Made by a program: the position numbers and the translations under genes
Assembly: GCA_964603905.1 (NCBI GenBank)
Contig: CAZRWH010000045.1
Coordinates: 1 to 7,654, forward strand
DNA: 7,654 nt
Reading direction: 5' to 3'
Source: CAZRWH01 sp964603905
Lineage (GTDB): Bacteria; Patescibacteriota; Gracilibacteria; UBA1369; UBA12470
In this document: positions 1 to 5,790 of the stretch, piece after piece
Position numbering within the stretch: the stretch's first letter is position 1
Layout: every line of letters begins with the position of its first letter
The notes under the pieces: model-generated
Told to the model about the DNA's origin: nothing
The model's database searches: none
What the model saw: the letters and a program-made list of their open reading frames with translations, nothing else

Positions 1-1178
1 CCTGAGTACAACGCACTTTTTGCAGGAGATCCAACGTGGGTAACGTGTGTTCTCGGAGGAATGGGTAAAAACGGAAAACCTCTCGTAACCAAGACTTCAT
101 TCCGAATGTTAAGAACTCTCGAGAATCTAGGACCTGCACCAGAACCGAACCTCACAGTCCTTTGGTCAAATCGTCTCCCTGCGGGATTCAAAAATTACGC
201 AGCAAAAGTTTCAATCGACTCAAGCTCAATCCAGTTTGAAAACGACGAATTAATGCGCCCACTTCATGGAGATGATTATGGAATCGCATGTTGTGTTTCA
301 GCAATGGCTATCGGAAAAGAAATGCAGTTCTTCGGAGCTCGATGCAACCTGCCAAAACTTCTGCTTCTCGCAATCAACCAGGGACGTGACGAAATAGATG
401 ATGAACTAATAGTTGAAGGAGTTCCAAAACTAAAGAAACAAAAACCACTCGACTATACAGAAGTACGACGTGAATTCTTCAAGCTAATCGACTGGCTAAC
501 AAAAATGTATGTCGAAACAATGAACATCATTCATTACTCCCACGACAAACACAATTATGAAGCTGCTCAAATGGCACTACATGACCTGCAAATCCACAGA
601 TTCATGGCTTTCGGAATAGCAGGAATTTCAATTGTTGCAGACAGTTTATCTGCAATCAAACATGCCAAAGTCACACCTATCAGAAACAGAAAAGGAGTAG
701 CCAAAAGCTTCAAAATAAAAGGTTCTTACCCAGCCTTCGGAAACAACAACAAGGTAGTAGACAAAATCGCGGTCGACGTAACAAAAAAATTCATACAATC
801 TTTGCAAAAATACCCAACATACAGAGATTCTGAGCACACAGTCTCCCTACTTACAATCACAGCCAATGTTGTTTACGGACATCACACAGGTGCAACACCT
901 GACGGAAGAAAAGCTGGCGAACCATTTGCACCAGGAGCAAACCCAATGCACAACCGCGACAAATCAGGAGCACTCGCCTCTCTAAACTCAGTTGCAAAAT
1001 TCAAATACGATTACTGCCGAGACGGAATTTCAAACACATTCTCAATCACACCAAGCTCTCTAGGCAAAAACCCAGACCAACGAATCAAAAACCTACGAGG
1101 AATGCTAGACGGATACTTCAAAAAAGGAGGTCAACATATCAACATCAATGCCCTGAATCGCGAAACTCTCGAAGACGC
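1..1178 (+). CDS. pflB: Pyruvate formate-lyase (formate C-acetyltransferase), partial at both ends
   Basis: This glycyl radical enzyme cleaves pyruvate with CoA to acetyl-CoA and formate in the anaerobic cytoplasm. The frame is open from base 1, so the ATG at 61 is internal: the preceding codons read PEYNALFAGDPTWVT, a conserved PFL segment whose Trp matches E. coli Trp333. The catalytic Cys-Cys pair lies in IACCVSAM (codons 289-294), equivalent to E. coli Cys418-Cys419. Other family blocks are SIDSSSIQFENDELMRP, NIIHYSHDK, GIAGISIVADSLSAIK, TPDGRKAG, PFAPGANPMH and GGQHININALNRE. The match is to PFL itself rather than to glycerol/diol dehydratases or decarboxylases of the superfamily. About 392 codons are present. 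The N-terminal portion lies outside the window, and roughly the last 50 residues, including the radical-bearing Gly in the usual RVSGYAVRF motif, fall in the gap. The activating enzyme is nearby at 2994-3809. Family assignment is very secure; activity cannot be judged without the missing Gly. Confidence 0.96.
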
Positions 1179-1278
1179 NNNNNNNNNNNNNNNNNNNNNN
1201 NNNNNNNNNNNNNNNNNNNNNNNNNNNNNNNNNNNNNNNNNNNNNNNNNNNNNNNNNNNNNNNNNNNNNNNNNNNNNN
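1179..1278. other. Scaffold gap of exactly 100 N
   Basis: One hundred consecutive N lie between the PFL gene on the plus strand and a convergent minus-strand gene. A run of exactly 100 is a usual placeholder for a gap of unknown length, so the real separation is undetermined. The gap hides the PFL C-terminus, the C-terminus of the minus-strand protein and whatever lies between them. The reading frames that appear to run through it are artefacts of the placeholder. Confidence 0.98.
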
Positions 1279-1715
1279 GGATTATCCAGGTGAACGTGAC
1301 CAACATGGTCTGCATCAAGATGCACGTCCGTAGATTCGCCATCTTCAAAATGCATGACGCTTAATGCAATACGGAAAACATCTCCAGGCCTGAAGTTTTC
1401 ATAAACAGTGTCAGGATAGACGGACTTGGTATAAGCCATCAAAACAAATTCAAAATAAGTATAACCATCAAATTCAGCAGAAGAATCCAGCTCAACAGAA
1501 TATATCTCAAGCTCCCTTCCAGTATTCATAGCCACCTGAAGATCATATTCATAAATTTTATCCAAAATAGGTGCAGAAACCTCATCTAAAAGAAGATCAA
1601 ATTTAGAAATCCCAGCATCCCTTTTGATAATATCAATTATAGTCCTCAAAACATCGCTTCTATGTTCAACAGCAACAGGAAGAAAATCTCCAGATGGATC
1701 AGTGAGTTTGTCCAT
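1279..1715 (-). CDS. Hypothetical protein with His/Asp-rich tail, fourth gene of minus-strand array, cut by gap
   Basis: I do not recognise this protein. It starts at ATG 1715, only two bases after the stop of the upstream gene (1718-2113), so translation is probably coupled. About 145 residues are visible before the gap truncates the C-terminus. The order is a short acidic/polar N-terminus, a predicted helical stretch (about residues 20-64), then likely beta strands at about 69-76 (ELEIYSVE), 86-96 (YTYFEFVLMAY) and 113-123 (VFRIALSVMHF). The last visible residues are strikingly His/Asp rich (STDVHLDADHVGHVHLD, about 128-144), which could bind a metal, although no known site was recognised. 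No signal peptide or membrane segment is apparent, so a cytoplasmic protein is likely. The helix-then-strands layout resembles the other three genes of the array. The reading frame and tight spacing support a real gene; function is unknown. Confidence 0.8.
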
Positions 1716-1717
1716 AT

Positions 1718-2113
1718 TTAAAATTCTTTAATAGTAACAGGCCACTGCTGAAGATCTCCTTCAACAGGACATTCAACACCAATAGATCCAACAGACCCAT
1801 CAGAATATTTAACAGACACAACTCCTCGAACAGCTTGCTGATAAGACTCATTTAAAACTGGTGAATCAAAGCTAGGCGAAACCTTTGTACCAATACTGTT
1901 AAACACTTCTACACCCACAACTTCCAGCTTAGGGTCACGACCCATCTCTTTCTCAATTCTAGCCCAAATCAAATTACCAAAAACTTGATGAGGTAATTCA
2001 AGACCAAGAGTCTCAAAAGAATCAGAAACACCTATCAAAAGAGTTGCCTTATCATGGTTAATCATATAAATGCCTGTATTTAGGCCATCAGATTCAGGTA
2101 TACGTGTATTCAT
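1718..2113 (-). CDS. Hypothetical protein, third gene of minus-strand array
   Basis: This is a 131-residue protein of unknown function. The chosen start is ATG 2113 (MNTRIPESDG), four bases past the TAA stop (2118-2120) of the preceding gene. The same frame is open upstream to an ATG at 2224, but using it would overlap the preceding gene by about 107 bases, so the short form is preferred. Visible features are an apparent strand near residues 14-26 (GIYMINHDKATLL), a helix around residues 39-56 (ELPHQVFGNLIWARIEKE), then probable strands KLEVVGVEVF and AVRGVVSVKYSDGSVGSIGVE, ending in PVTIKEF. The composition is mildly acidic, with no membrane or export signal. It has the same general helix-plus-strands order as its neighbours, but it is the least similar of the four. 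It probably belongs to one transcript with its three neighbours. Confidence 0.78.
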   Translation of the reverse strand: MNTRIPESDGLNTGIYMINHDKATLLIGVSDSFETLGLELPHQVFGNLIWARIEKEMGRDPKLEVVGVEVFNSIGTKVSPSFDSPVLNESYQQAVRGVVSVKYSDGSVGSIGVECPVEGDLQQWPVTIKEF

Positions 2114-2117
2114 TTGT

Positions 2118-2507
2118 TTATTCGTTATTAATAAAATATTTAAATTCGTATCCGTTGTTTTTAAACTCAACATGAAGAATAACTCCTCGTTGAAAAAGGA
2201 ACTGATCACGATTGTAGAACCCAATTCGCAAATTCACGATCACCCCATTCATATTTGGATAAAAACAGATCAAAAGCTCATCAATTTTAGAATCAAAACT
2301 AGCAAGCATTTTTTTATAAGCTTCAGAAAAATTTTCCGAGACTCGCTGCTTCAATTGATCCAAAACAATCTCAATATCAAAAACACTAGGATTCAATCCC
2401 AATCTCGAAACCTCACTAAGAAAACGTGCCTCTAATTCAGCAATATCAATACCTTTTTTATTCAAAGACGATTCTGTATTTCCCAAAGAATTAAGCTTAA
2501 CTGTCAT
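2118..2507 (-). CDS. Hypothetical protein, second gene of minus-strand array
   Basis: This is a 129-residue protein of unknown function, starting at ATG 2507, 19 bases after the stop of the first array gene. No Shine-Dalgarno sequence is visible upstream. The N-terminal half looks helical (DIAELEARFLSEVSRLG and IEIVLDQLKQRVSENFSEA, about residues 21-66). It is followed by three strand-like segments: IDELLICFYP, GVIVNLRIGFYN and GVILHVEFKNNGYEFKYF at the C-terminus. This helix followed by a three-strand tail matches the layout of the first and fourth array genes. No catalytic motif, membrane segment or Cys cluster is seen. The opposite-strand frame over this region (2070-2435) is Lys/Asn/Ile-rich with no recognisable motif and is taken as a shadow. 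Confidence 0.78.
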   Translation of the reverse strand: MTVKLNSLGNTESSLNKKGIDIAELEARFLSEVSRLGLNPSVFDIEIVLDQLKQRVSENFSEAYKKMLASFDSKIDELLICFYPNMNGVIVNLRIGFYNRDQFLFQRGVILHVEFKNNGYEFKYFINNE

Positions 2508-2526
2508 TACTTTTCAAAATAAAATA

Positions 2527-2910
2527 TTACAAATCAGCTGTAGTTCTACCAGTAGCCACGTCTATCAAAACGGATAACTCAGTCTTAGCCCGACTTCCGT
2601 CTGGATAAGAACAAACCACTCCATCCTTCTTGAACCCACACTCCAAAATCAATCTTACAACCCCAGGCCCAGGAAAAGAATAAACGCTCATCAAATCCAA
2701 TTCATACCCTCTTTTAGAAGCGTCCATTGAAAAACGATACCAAAGACATCCCAATGTATTCAAACTATGCTGTCTTACATCGGCCGGCAAAAGAAACAGT
2801 GCATCTTCCAATCTGCTAGCTACAGTAGGAACAACTTCTTCCCCGTCATCGATACAGTCAGTCTGCAACGTCAGTTCATCATCCTCCAAAAAATCATCAG
2901 GTCCTCCCAT
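2527..2910 (-). CDS. Hypothetical acidic protein, first gene of minus-strand array
   Basis: This is a 127-residue protein of unknown function that leads the array. The start is ATG 2910, which lies about 25 bases from the centre of the TATA-like sequence at 2931-2940, so the mRNA may be leaderless. The first 27 residues are very acidic (11 Asp/Glu, no Lys or Arg) and probably disordered. A helical section follows at about 31-67 (ASRLEDALFLLPADVRQ, then SLNTLGCLWYRFSMDASKRG). Strand-like segments then appear at about 69-76 (ELDLMSVY), 81-91 (GVVRLILECGF) and near the C-terminus (TELSVLIDVATG), with a turn-like SYPDGSR between. No enzyme motif was recognised. An acidic tail before a small alpha/beta domain could suit a binding or inhibitory protein, but that is speculation. 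Confidence 0.8.
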   Translation of the reverse strand: MGGPDDFLEDDELTLQTDCIDDGEEVVPTVASRLEDALFLLPADVRQHSLNTLGCLWYRFSMDASKRGYELDLMSVYSFPGPGVVRLILECGFKKDGVVCSYPDGSRAKTELSVLIDVATGRTTADL

Positions 2911-2930
2911 ATTTAATTTATTTAAGATTT

Positions 2931-2940
2931 AATATATAAT
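2931..2940. promoter_or_regulatory. Divergent TATA-like element between the minus-strand array and pflA
   Basis: AATATATAAT reads as ATTATATATT on the minus strand and is a good archaeal TATA-box candidate in either direction. In the minus direction its centre is about 25 bases from ATG 2910, which predicts a leaderless transcript of the array. In the plus direction it predicts a start near 2960 and a leader of roughly 34 bases before pflA ATG 2994. The placement is seen in the sequence; promoter function is inferred. Confidence 0.55.
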
Positions 2941-2993
2941 TGGATCTGTCAGAAATCAGATTCCAGAAAAGGATTATACAGCTTAAAACCAAG

Positions 2994-3809
2994 ATGTCAA
3001 CCCGTAAAACAGTAAAAGGCAGCATTCATCAGGGCGCATCCAAAAGATGCATAGCCCCCTCTAAAAAAAACCATCCGACCAAAGGGAGGATACATTCATT
3101 CGAATCTTTCGGAGCCCTAGATGGCCCTGGAATAAGATTCGTCGCATTCATGGAAGGATGCCCACTTAGATGCCTATACTGTCACAACGTCGACATGTTA
3201 GACATGTGCGATTATCAAGAGTTATCGCCCAAAGAATTATTCGAAGTTGTAAGCCCATACAAACCTTATTTCGAAAGTTCTGGAGGAGGAGTCACTTTGT
3301 CTGGAGGAGATCCAATTTTGCAACCAGATTTTGTTTCAAAATTTTTCAAGCTTTGCAAAAAAGAAAAAATACACACAACAATCGACACATCCTGCTTCAC
3401 AACAAAAAAAACTCTCGACAAACTAATGCCAGTAACAGATTTATGGATGGTTTCACTCAAGCACTTCAATGAAAAGAAACACATGAAGCTCACTGGCGTA
3501 ACAAACAAGCCAATCCTAGAAAACGTAAAATACTTAAGCAAAAAAAGAGCCAATCTTTGGCTAAGATACCTGATTCTTCCGGGTTGGACAGACACAAGCT
3601 CAAACATAAAAGAGCTTCGAAACTTTCTAAAAGAAATCAAATTCGAACAAATCGAACTACTCGCCTACCATCGCAATGGCATATTCAAATGGAATGAACT
3701 CAACAAGCCATACAAACTACGCCGAGTCAAAGAGCCAACACACAAATCAATACAAAAGATTAAAGACCTGCTAGAAAAAGACGGACATAAAGTAATCTCA
3801 AATGAATAA
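2994..3809 (+). CDS. pflA: Pyruvate formate-lyase activating enzyme (radical SAM)
   Basis: This [4Fe-4S] radical SAM enzyme generates the glycyl radical on pyruvate formate-lyase using S-adenosylmethionine. The protein is 271 residues if started at ATG 2994. The core begins at about residue 31 with GRIHSFESFGALDGPGIRF, close to E. coli PflA. The iron-sulfur motif CxxxCxxC is Cys56, Cys60 and Cys63 in EGCPLRCLYCHN. The SAM-binding glycine motif is SGGD at 103-106, with Asp where E. coli has Glu. Later blocks GGGVTLSGGDPILQ, TDLWMVSLKHFN, WLRYLILPGWTD, IELLAYHRNG and YKL also fit the family. The first 30 residues (MSTRKTVKGS onward) form a basic Ser/Lys-rich extension absent from E. coli PflA. 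An in-frame TTG at 2940 is less likely because it lies at the promoter element, immediately after a stop. The PFL gene ends before the minus-strand array, so the pair is close but not contiguous here. Confidence 0.96.
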   Translation: MSTRKTVKGSIHQGASKRCIAPSKKNHPTKGRIHSFESFGALDGPGIRFVAFMEGCPLRCLYCHNVDMLDMCDYQELSPKELFEVVSPYKPYFESSGGGVTLSGGDPILQPDFVSKFFKLCKKEKIHTTIDTSCFTTKKTLDKLMPVTDLWMVSLKHFNEKKHMKLTGVTNKPILENVKYLSKKRANLWLRYLILPGWTDTSSNIKELRNFLKEIKFEQIELLAYHRNGIFKWNELNKPYKLRRVKEPTHKSIQKIKDLLEKDGHKVISNE

Positions 3810-4008
3810 AATATCGATCGGCCGAATCCTGGGACGCGGAACACGAATCTTAACAAAACCAGGCACACAAACATTGCGCGAGATTATCGACGAAGCCGCC
3901 CAATACAAACTGGAAGTCAACGCATCCTTCGACATAGAACCAGCAGTTACGGCGATTAGCTCAGCAGCAAAAACAGTCTTAGCCGACAAAAAACGTGATC
4001 AAAATTAA
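3802..4008 (+). CDS. Small hypothetical protein overlapping the end of pflA
   Basis: This is a 68-residue open frame whose ATG at 3802 overlaps the last 8 bases of pflA (ATGAATAA), an arrangement typical of translational coupling. I do not recognise it. The N-terminus is basic (MNKISIGRILGRGTRILTK), followed by a likely helical region (TLREIIDEAAQYKLEV and AVTAISSAAKTVLADKK, about residues 24-64). There is no Cys, membrane span or signal peptide. Its codon use resembles the plus-strand neighbours and it fills the space before the next intergenic region, which favours a real gene. Its size and lack of a recognised family keep the call tentative. If real, it is probably co-transcribed with pflA, but no role in radical enzyme activation can be shown. 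Confidence 0.6.
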   Translation: MNKISIGRILGRGTRILTKPGTQTLREIIDEAAQYKLEVNASFDIEPAVTAISSAAKTVLADKKRDQN

Positions 4009-4033
4009 ATGAGATGCGCAGTTTTGCAATAAA

Positions 4034-4041
4034 TTTAAATA
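4034..4041 (+). promoter_or_regulatory. TATA box candidate (TTTAAATA)
   Basis: TTTAAATA matches the archaeal TATA-box consensus closely and is preceded by an A-rich stretch that could serve as a BRE. It predicts a transcription start near 4060-4066, within the gene-free stretch, giving AMP phosphorylase a leader of about 150 bases that contains the nested stem at 4100-4146. Function is inferred from sequence and position only. Confidence 0.45.
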
Positions 4042-4047
4042 ACGAGG

Positions 4048-4062
4048 CGTACTAAATGTACG
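4048..4062 (+). other. Small hairpin CGTAC-TAAAT-GTACG
   Basis: This is a perfect 5-bp inverted repeat with a 5-base loop. It lies between a 6-bp complementary pair, TAACGA (4040-4045) and TCGTTA (4151-4156), which could close a larger fold. It also sits at or upstream of the transcription start predicted from TTTAAATA, so it could instead be a DNA operator or chance. Confidence 0.3.
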
Positions 4063-4067
4063 GTGAG

Positions 4068-4075
4068 TTATAAAA
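4068..4075 (+). promoter_or_regulatory. Second TATA-like box (TTATAAAA)
   Basis: TTATAAAA lies about 26 bases before position 4098, so a transcript from it would begin almost exactly at the 5' end of the nested stem (4100). This spacing makes a small structured RNA or a structured 5' leader attractive. It competes with the TTTAAATA box as the promoter; neither is proven. Confidence 0.35.
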
Positions 4076-4099
4076 TTTACGAAAAACAAGTCCAAAGGA

Positions 4100-4146
4100 T
4101 CGACTTGGCAGAGTTCTCGGCTTTGCCGAGAAGCAGGACAAGTCGA
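4100..4146 (+). ncRNA. Candidate structured RNA: nested double stem upstream of AMP phosphorylase
   Basis: An outer stem of TCGACTTG (4100-4107) pairs perfectly with CAAGTCGA (4139-4146). An inner stem of TTCTCGGC (4114-4121) pairs perfectly with GCCGAGAA (4125-4132) around a TTT loop. The two are separated by a symmetric 6-by-6 internal loop, GCAGAG opposite GCAGGA. Sixteen base pairs without mismatch in 47 bases, and more GC-rich than the flanking AT-rich spacer, are unlikely by chance. T-tracts follow at 4169, 4188 and 4198. It may be a 5' leader regulating AMP phosphorylase, a free small RNA, or part of a terminator for the pflA transcript. I could not match it to a known riboswitch, C/D-box RNA or tRNA. 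Confidence 0.5.
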
Positions 4147-4168
4147 CATATCGTTAATTTACATCACG

Positions 4169-4203
4169 TTTTTTCGAGAAAAACAGCTTTTTAGTTGTTT
4201 TTT
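4169..4203 (+). terminator. T-tract cluster, possible archaeal intrinsic terminator
   Basis: Three T runs (4169-4174, 4188-4192, 4198-4203) lie just before AMP phosphorylase. Archaeal RNA polymerase can terminate at such U-tracts without a strong hairpin. The A5 tract at 4179-4183 can pair with either the T run before it (loop CGAG) or the one after it (loop CAGC), though both stems are weak. These tracts may end the pflA transcript, end a small RNA from 4100, or act as an attenuator. They lie only about 11 bases from the next start codon. Confidence 0.4.
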
Positions 4204-4214
4204 AGTTTGGTAAA

Positions 4215-5729
4215 ATGGCCTTAATAAAAACAAAAACTAACCATTCAACCATGCTAAAACTCATACCAGACCGAATTGAAATCAGAAGTGGCAATCAATA
4301 CATTGTCCTTTTAAACAAGAAAACTGCGCACCTTCTCGACCTACACATCGGAGACCGTGTCAAAGTTAAGAACGGAAAAAATGAAATCACAGCTATCCTA
4401 CAAATATCAGAAGATGGACTAAAGAACGGCCACATCGGCCTTTACATGGAGGCATGGAAAGCATTGAAAGCAAGACGCGGACAACGAATCAGCATGTCGG
4501 TAGCAGAGAAGCCTCTTGCAACAAAATACATTAGAAAAAAACTTGAAGGGCATCGCCTAAACGCAGAAGAAATCGACGAAATAATCAAAGACGTAACAGA
4601 AGACGACTTAAGCGATGTCGAACTAACATATTTCGTGTCAGGATGCTACGTTCACGGACTTAACAATCCTGAGACAGCCGCACTAACCAAGTCGATAGTC
4701 AAACATGGATCACGCCTAAACTTCGGCAAAAAACTTGTAGTAGACAAACACTGCATCGGAGGAGTACCAGGCAATCGGACAACCATGGTTATCATCCCAA
4801 TAGTTACTGCAGCAGGTCTATTAATGCCAAAGACATCCTCACGCGCAATTACAAGCCCAGCAGGAACCGCAGACACAATGGAAGTTCTTGCAAACATCAC
4901 AAACGACGCAAAGAAACTCAAGCGCATAGCTGAAAAAGTAGGAGGATTCATGACTTGGGGAGGAGGAGTTGATTTGGCAGCAGCAGACGACCACATGATC
5001 AAAGTTCGTCATCCACTTTCGCTAGACCCAGAAGGAATGCTTCTTGCATCAATCATGGCCAAAAAACATTCTGTTGGAGCAAAGCGATGCCTAATCGACA
5101 TACCTGTTGGACCACAAGTCAAAGTCAAAGACATGCGACGCGCAAAACACCTTCGTACAAGATTCATGGCAATAGGAAAACTTCTTGGAATAAAAGTTAA
5201 AGTAATCTTCTCAGACGGCTCACAACCAATTGGTAACGGAATAGGGCCTCTACTTGAAGCGCAAGACGTAATGAAAGTACTTGAAAACGCACCGGACGCA
5301 CCAACAGACCTAAGAGAAAAAGGACTATACATGGCCGGAGTACTTCTAGAAATGGGAAACAAAGCCCTGCCAGGAATGGGATATCGCAAAGCAAAGAAAA
5401 TCCTCAAGAAAGGATTAGCCCTAGAACAAATGAACAAGATCCTAGACGCCCAAGGTCGCAAACGAGTCCCAAAAAACGCGAAACTAATACACCAAATCAA
5501 ATCAAAGAAAGAAGGAAAAATCACACACATAGACAACAAAAAGATCGCACGAATTGCACGAATCGCAGGAGCACCTTTAGAAAAAGCTGCAGGAGTATAT
5601 TTACACAAAAAACTTGGAGACAAGATCAAAAAAGGAGACGTCCTGTACGAAATTCACACTAACAATGAGGAAAGATTAGATTTCGCAAAAGAAATGACAA
5701 AAAACGAAACAGGATATGTTGTTAGATGA
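4215..5729 (+). CDS. deoA: AMP phosphorylase
   Basis: This enzyme phosphorolyses AMP (and related nucleoside 5'-monophosphates) to the free base and ribose-1,5-bisphosphate, the first step of the archaeal AMP pathway. The 504-residue length is usual for the family. Residues 1-90 form the N-terminal beta domain specific to AMP phosphorylases, followed by the helical and alpha/beta domains shared with thymidine phosphorylase. The phosphate/substrate loop is VVDKHCIGGVPGNRTTM (175-191), where PGNR rather than the thymidine-phosphorylase GDK pattern indicates the AMP type. KTSSRAITSPAGTADTMEVL (206-225), GGFMTWGGGVDLAAADD (243-259) and DGSQPIGNGIGP (334-345) are also conserved. The C-terminal domain includes GAPLEKAAGVYLHKKLGDKIKKGD (about 452-475). 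ATG 4215 is the first start; Met13 (ATG 4251) is closer to the start of some archaeal homologues and remains possible. No Shine-Dalgarno sequence is visible. It leads an operon with ribose-1,5-bisphosphate isomerase, its pathway partner, behind a structured spacer. Confidence 0.96.
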   Translation: MALIKTKTNHSTMLKLIPDRIEIRSGNQYIVLLNKKTAHLLDLHIGDRVKVKNGKNEITAILQISEDGLKNGHIGLYMEAWKALKARRGQRISMSVAEKPLATKYIRKKLEGHRLNAEEIDEIIKDVTEDDLSDVELTYFVSGCYVHGLNNPETAALTKSIVKHGSRLNFGKKLVVDKHCIGGVPGNRTTMVIIPIVTAAGLLMPKTSSRAITSPAGTADTMEVLANITNDAKKLKRIAEKVGGFMTWGGGVDLAAADDHMIKVRHPLSLDPEGMLLASIMAKKHSVGAKRCLIDIPVGPQVKVKDMRRAKHLRTRFMAIGKLLGIKVKVIFSDGSQPIGNGIGPLLEAQDVMKVLENAPDAPTDLREKGLYMAGVLLEMGNKALPGMGYRKAKKILKKGLALEQMNKILDAQGRKRVPKNAKLIHQIKSKKEGKITHIDNKKIARIARIAGAPLEKAAGVYLHKKLGDKIKKGDVLYEIHTNNEERLDFAKEMTKNETGYVVR

Positions 5730-5779
5730 TAGATATTAGATGACAGATCACAGATGATAGATAACAGATTTCAAATAAC
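5724..5779. repeat. 14-base tandem repeat, three clear copies plus one degenerate
   Basis: Units begin at 5724 (AGATGATAGATATT), 5738 (AGATGACAGATCAC), 5752 (AGATGATAGATAAC) and, degenerate, 5766 (AGATTTCAAATAAC). The 11-base core AGATGATAGAT is identical in units 1 and 3 and has one change in unit 2. The first unit contains the AMP phosphorylase stop codon (TGA 5727-5729) and the array fills most of the 61-base spacer before the next gene. A period of 14 is not a multiple of three, so copy-number changes would not preserve a reading frame. Its role is unknown; replication slippage or a protein-binding array are both possible. Confidence 0.8.
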
Positions 5780-5790
5780 AAACAAAATAC

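Noticed and set aside
1179..1293. PFL frame appearing to read through the gap and end in GLSR
   Set aside because: The gap length is a placeholder, so the frame beyond it carries no information, and the bases after it code on the other strand.
2114..2224. Upstream ATG 2224 as the start of the third array gene
   Set aside because: It would overlap the preceding gene by about 107 bases, while ATG 2113 begins four bases after that gene's stop.
2070..2435. Plus-strand open frame of 121 codons
   Set aside because: It lies antisense over two array genes, is Lys/Asn/Ile-rich with no motif, and has no promoter or gene neighbour in its direction.
2940..2993. TTG 2940 as the pflA start
   Set aside because: It lies at the TATA-like element directly after an in-frame stop, and the resulting extension matches nothing in the family.
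4108..4138. Kink-turn or C/D-box motif in the internal loop of the nested stem
   Set aside because: The opposing purines pair as AG over GA rather than the GA over AG order of a kink-turn, and no RTGATGA and CTGA boxes are present.
4689..4760. Cys180 in the AMP phosphorylase DKHCIGGVPGN loop where thymidine phosphorylases have Ser
   Set aside because: From memory, many AMP phosphorylase-type and related bacterial proteins carry Cys here, so it is not evidence of inactivation.
5009..5629. Minus-strand open frame of 206 codons
   Set aside because: It is a shadow of AMP phosphorylase, whose family motifs are intact on the plus strand over the same bases.
5724..5779. CRISPR array
   Set aside because: Units are 14 bases and directly adjacent with no spacers, and no cas gene is present.
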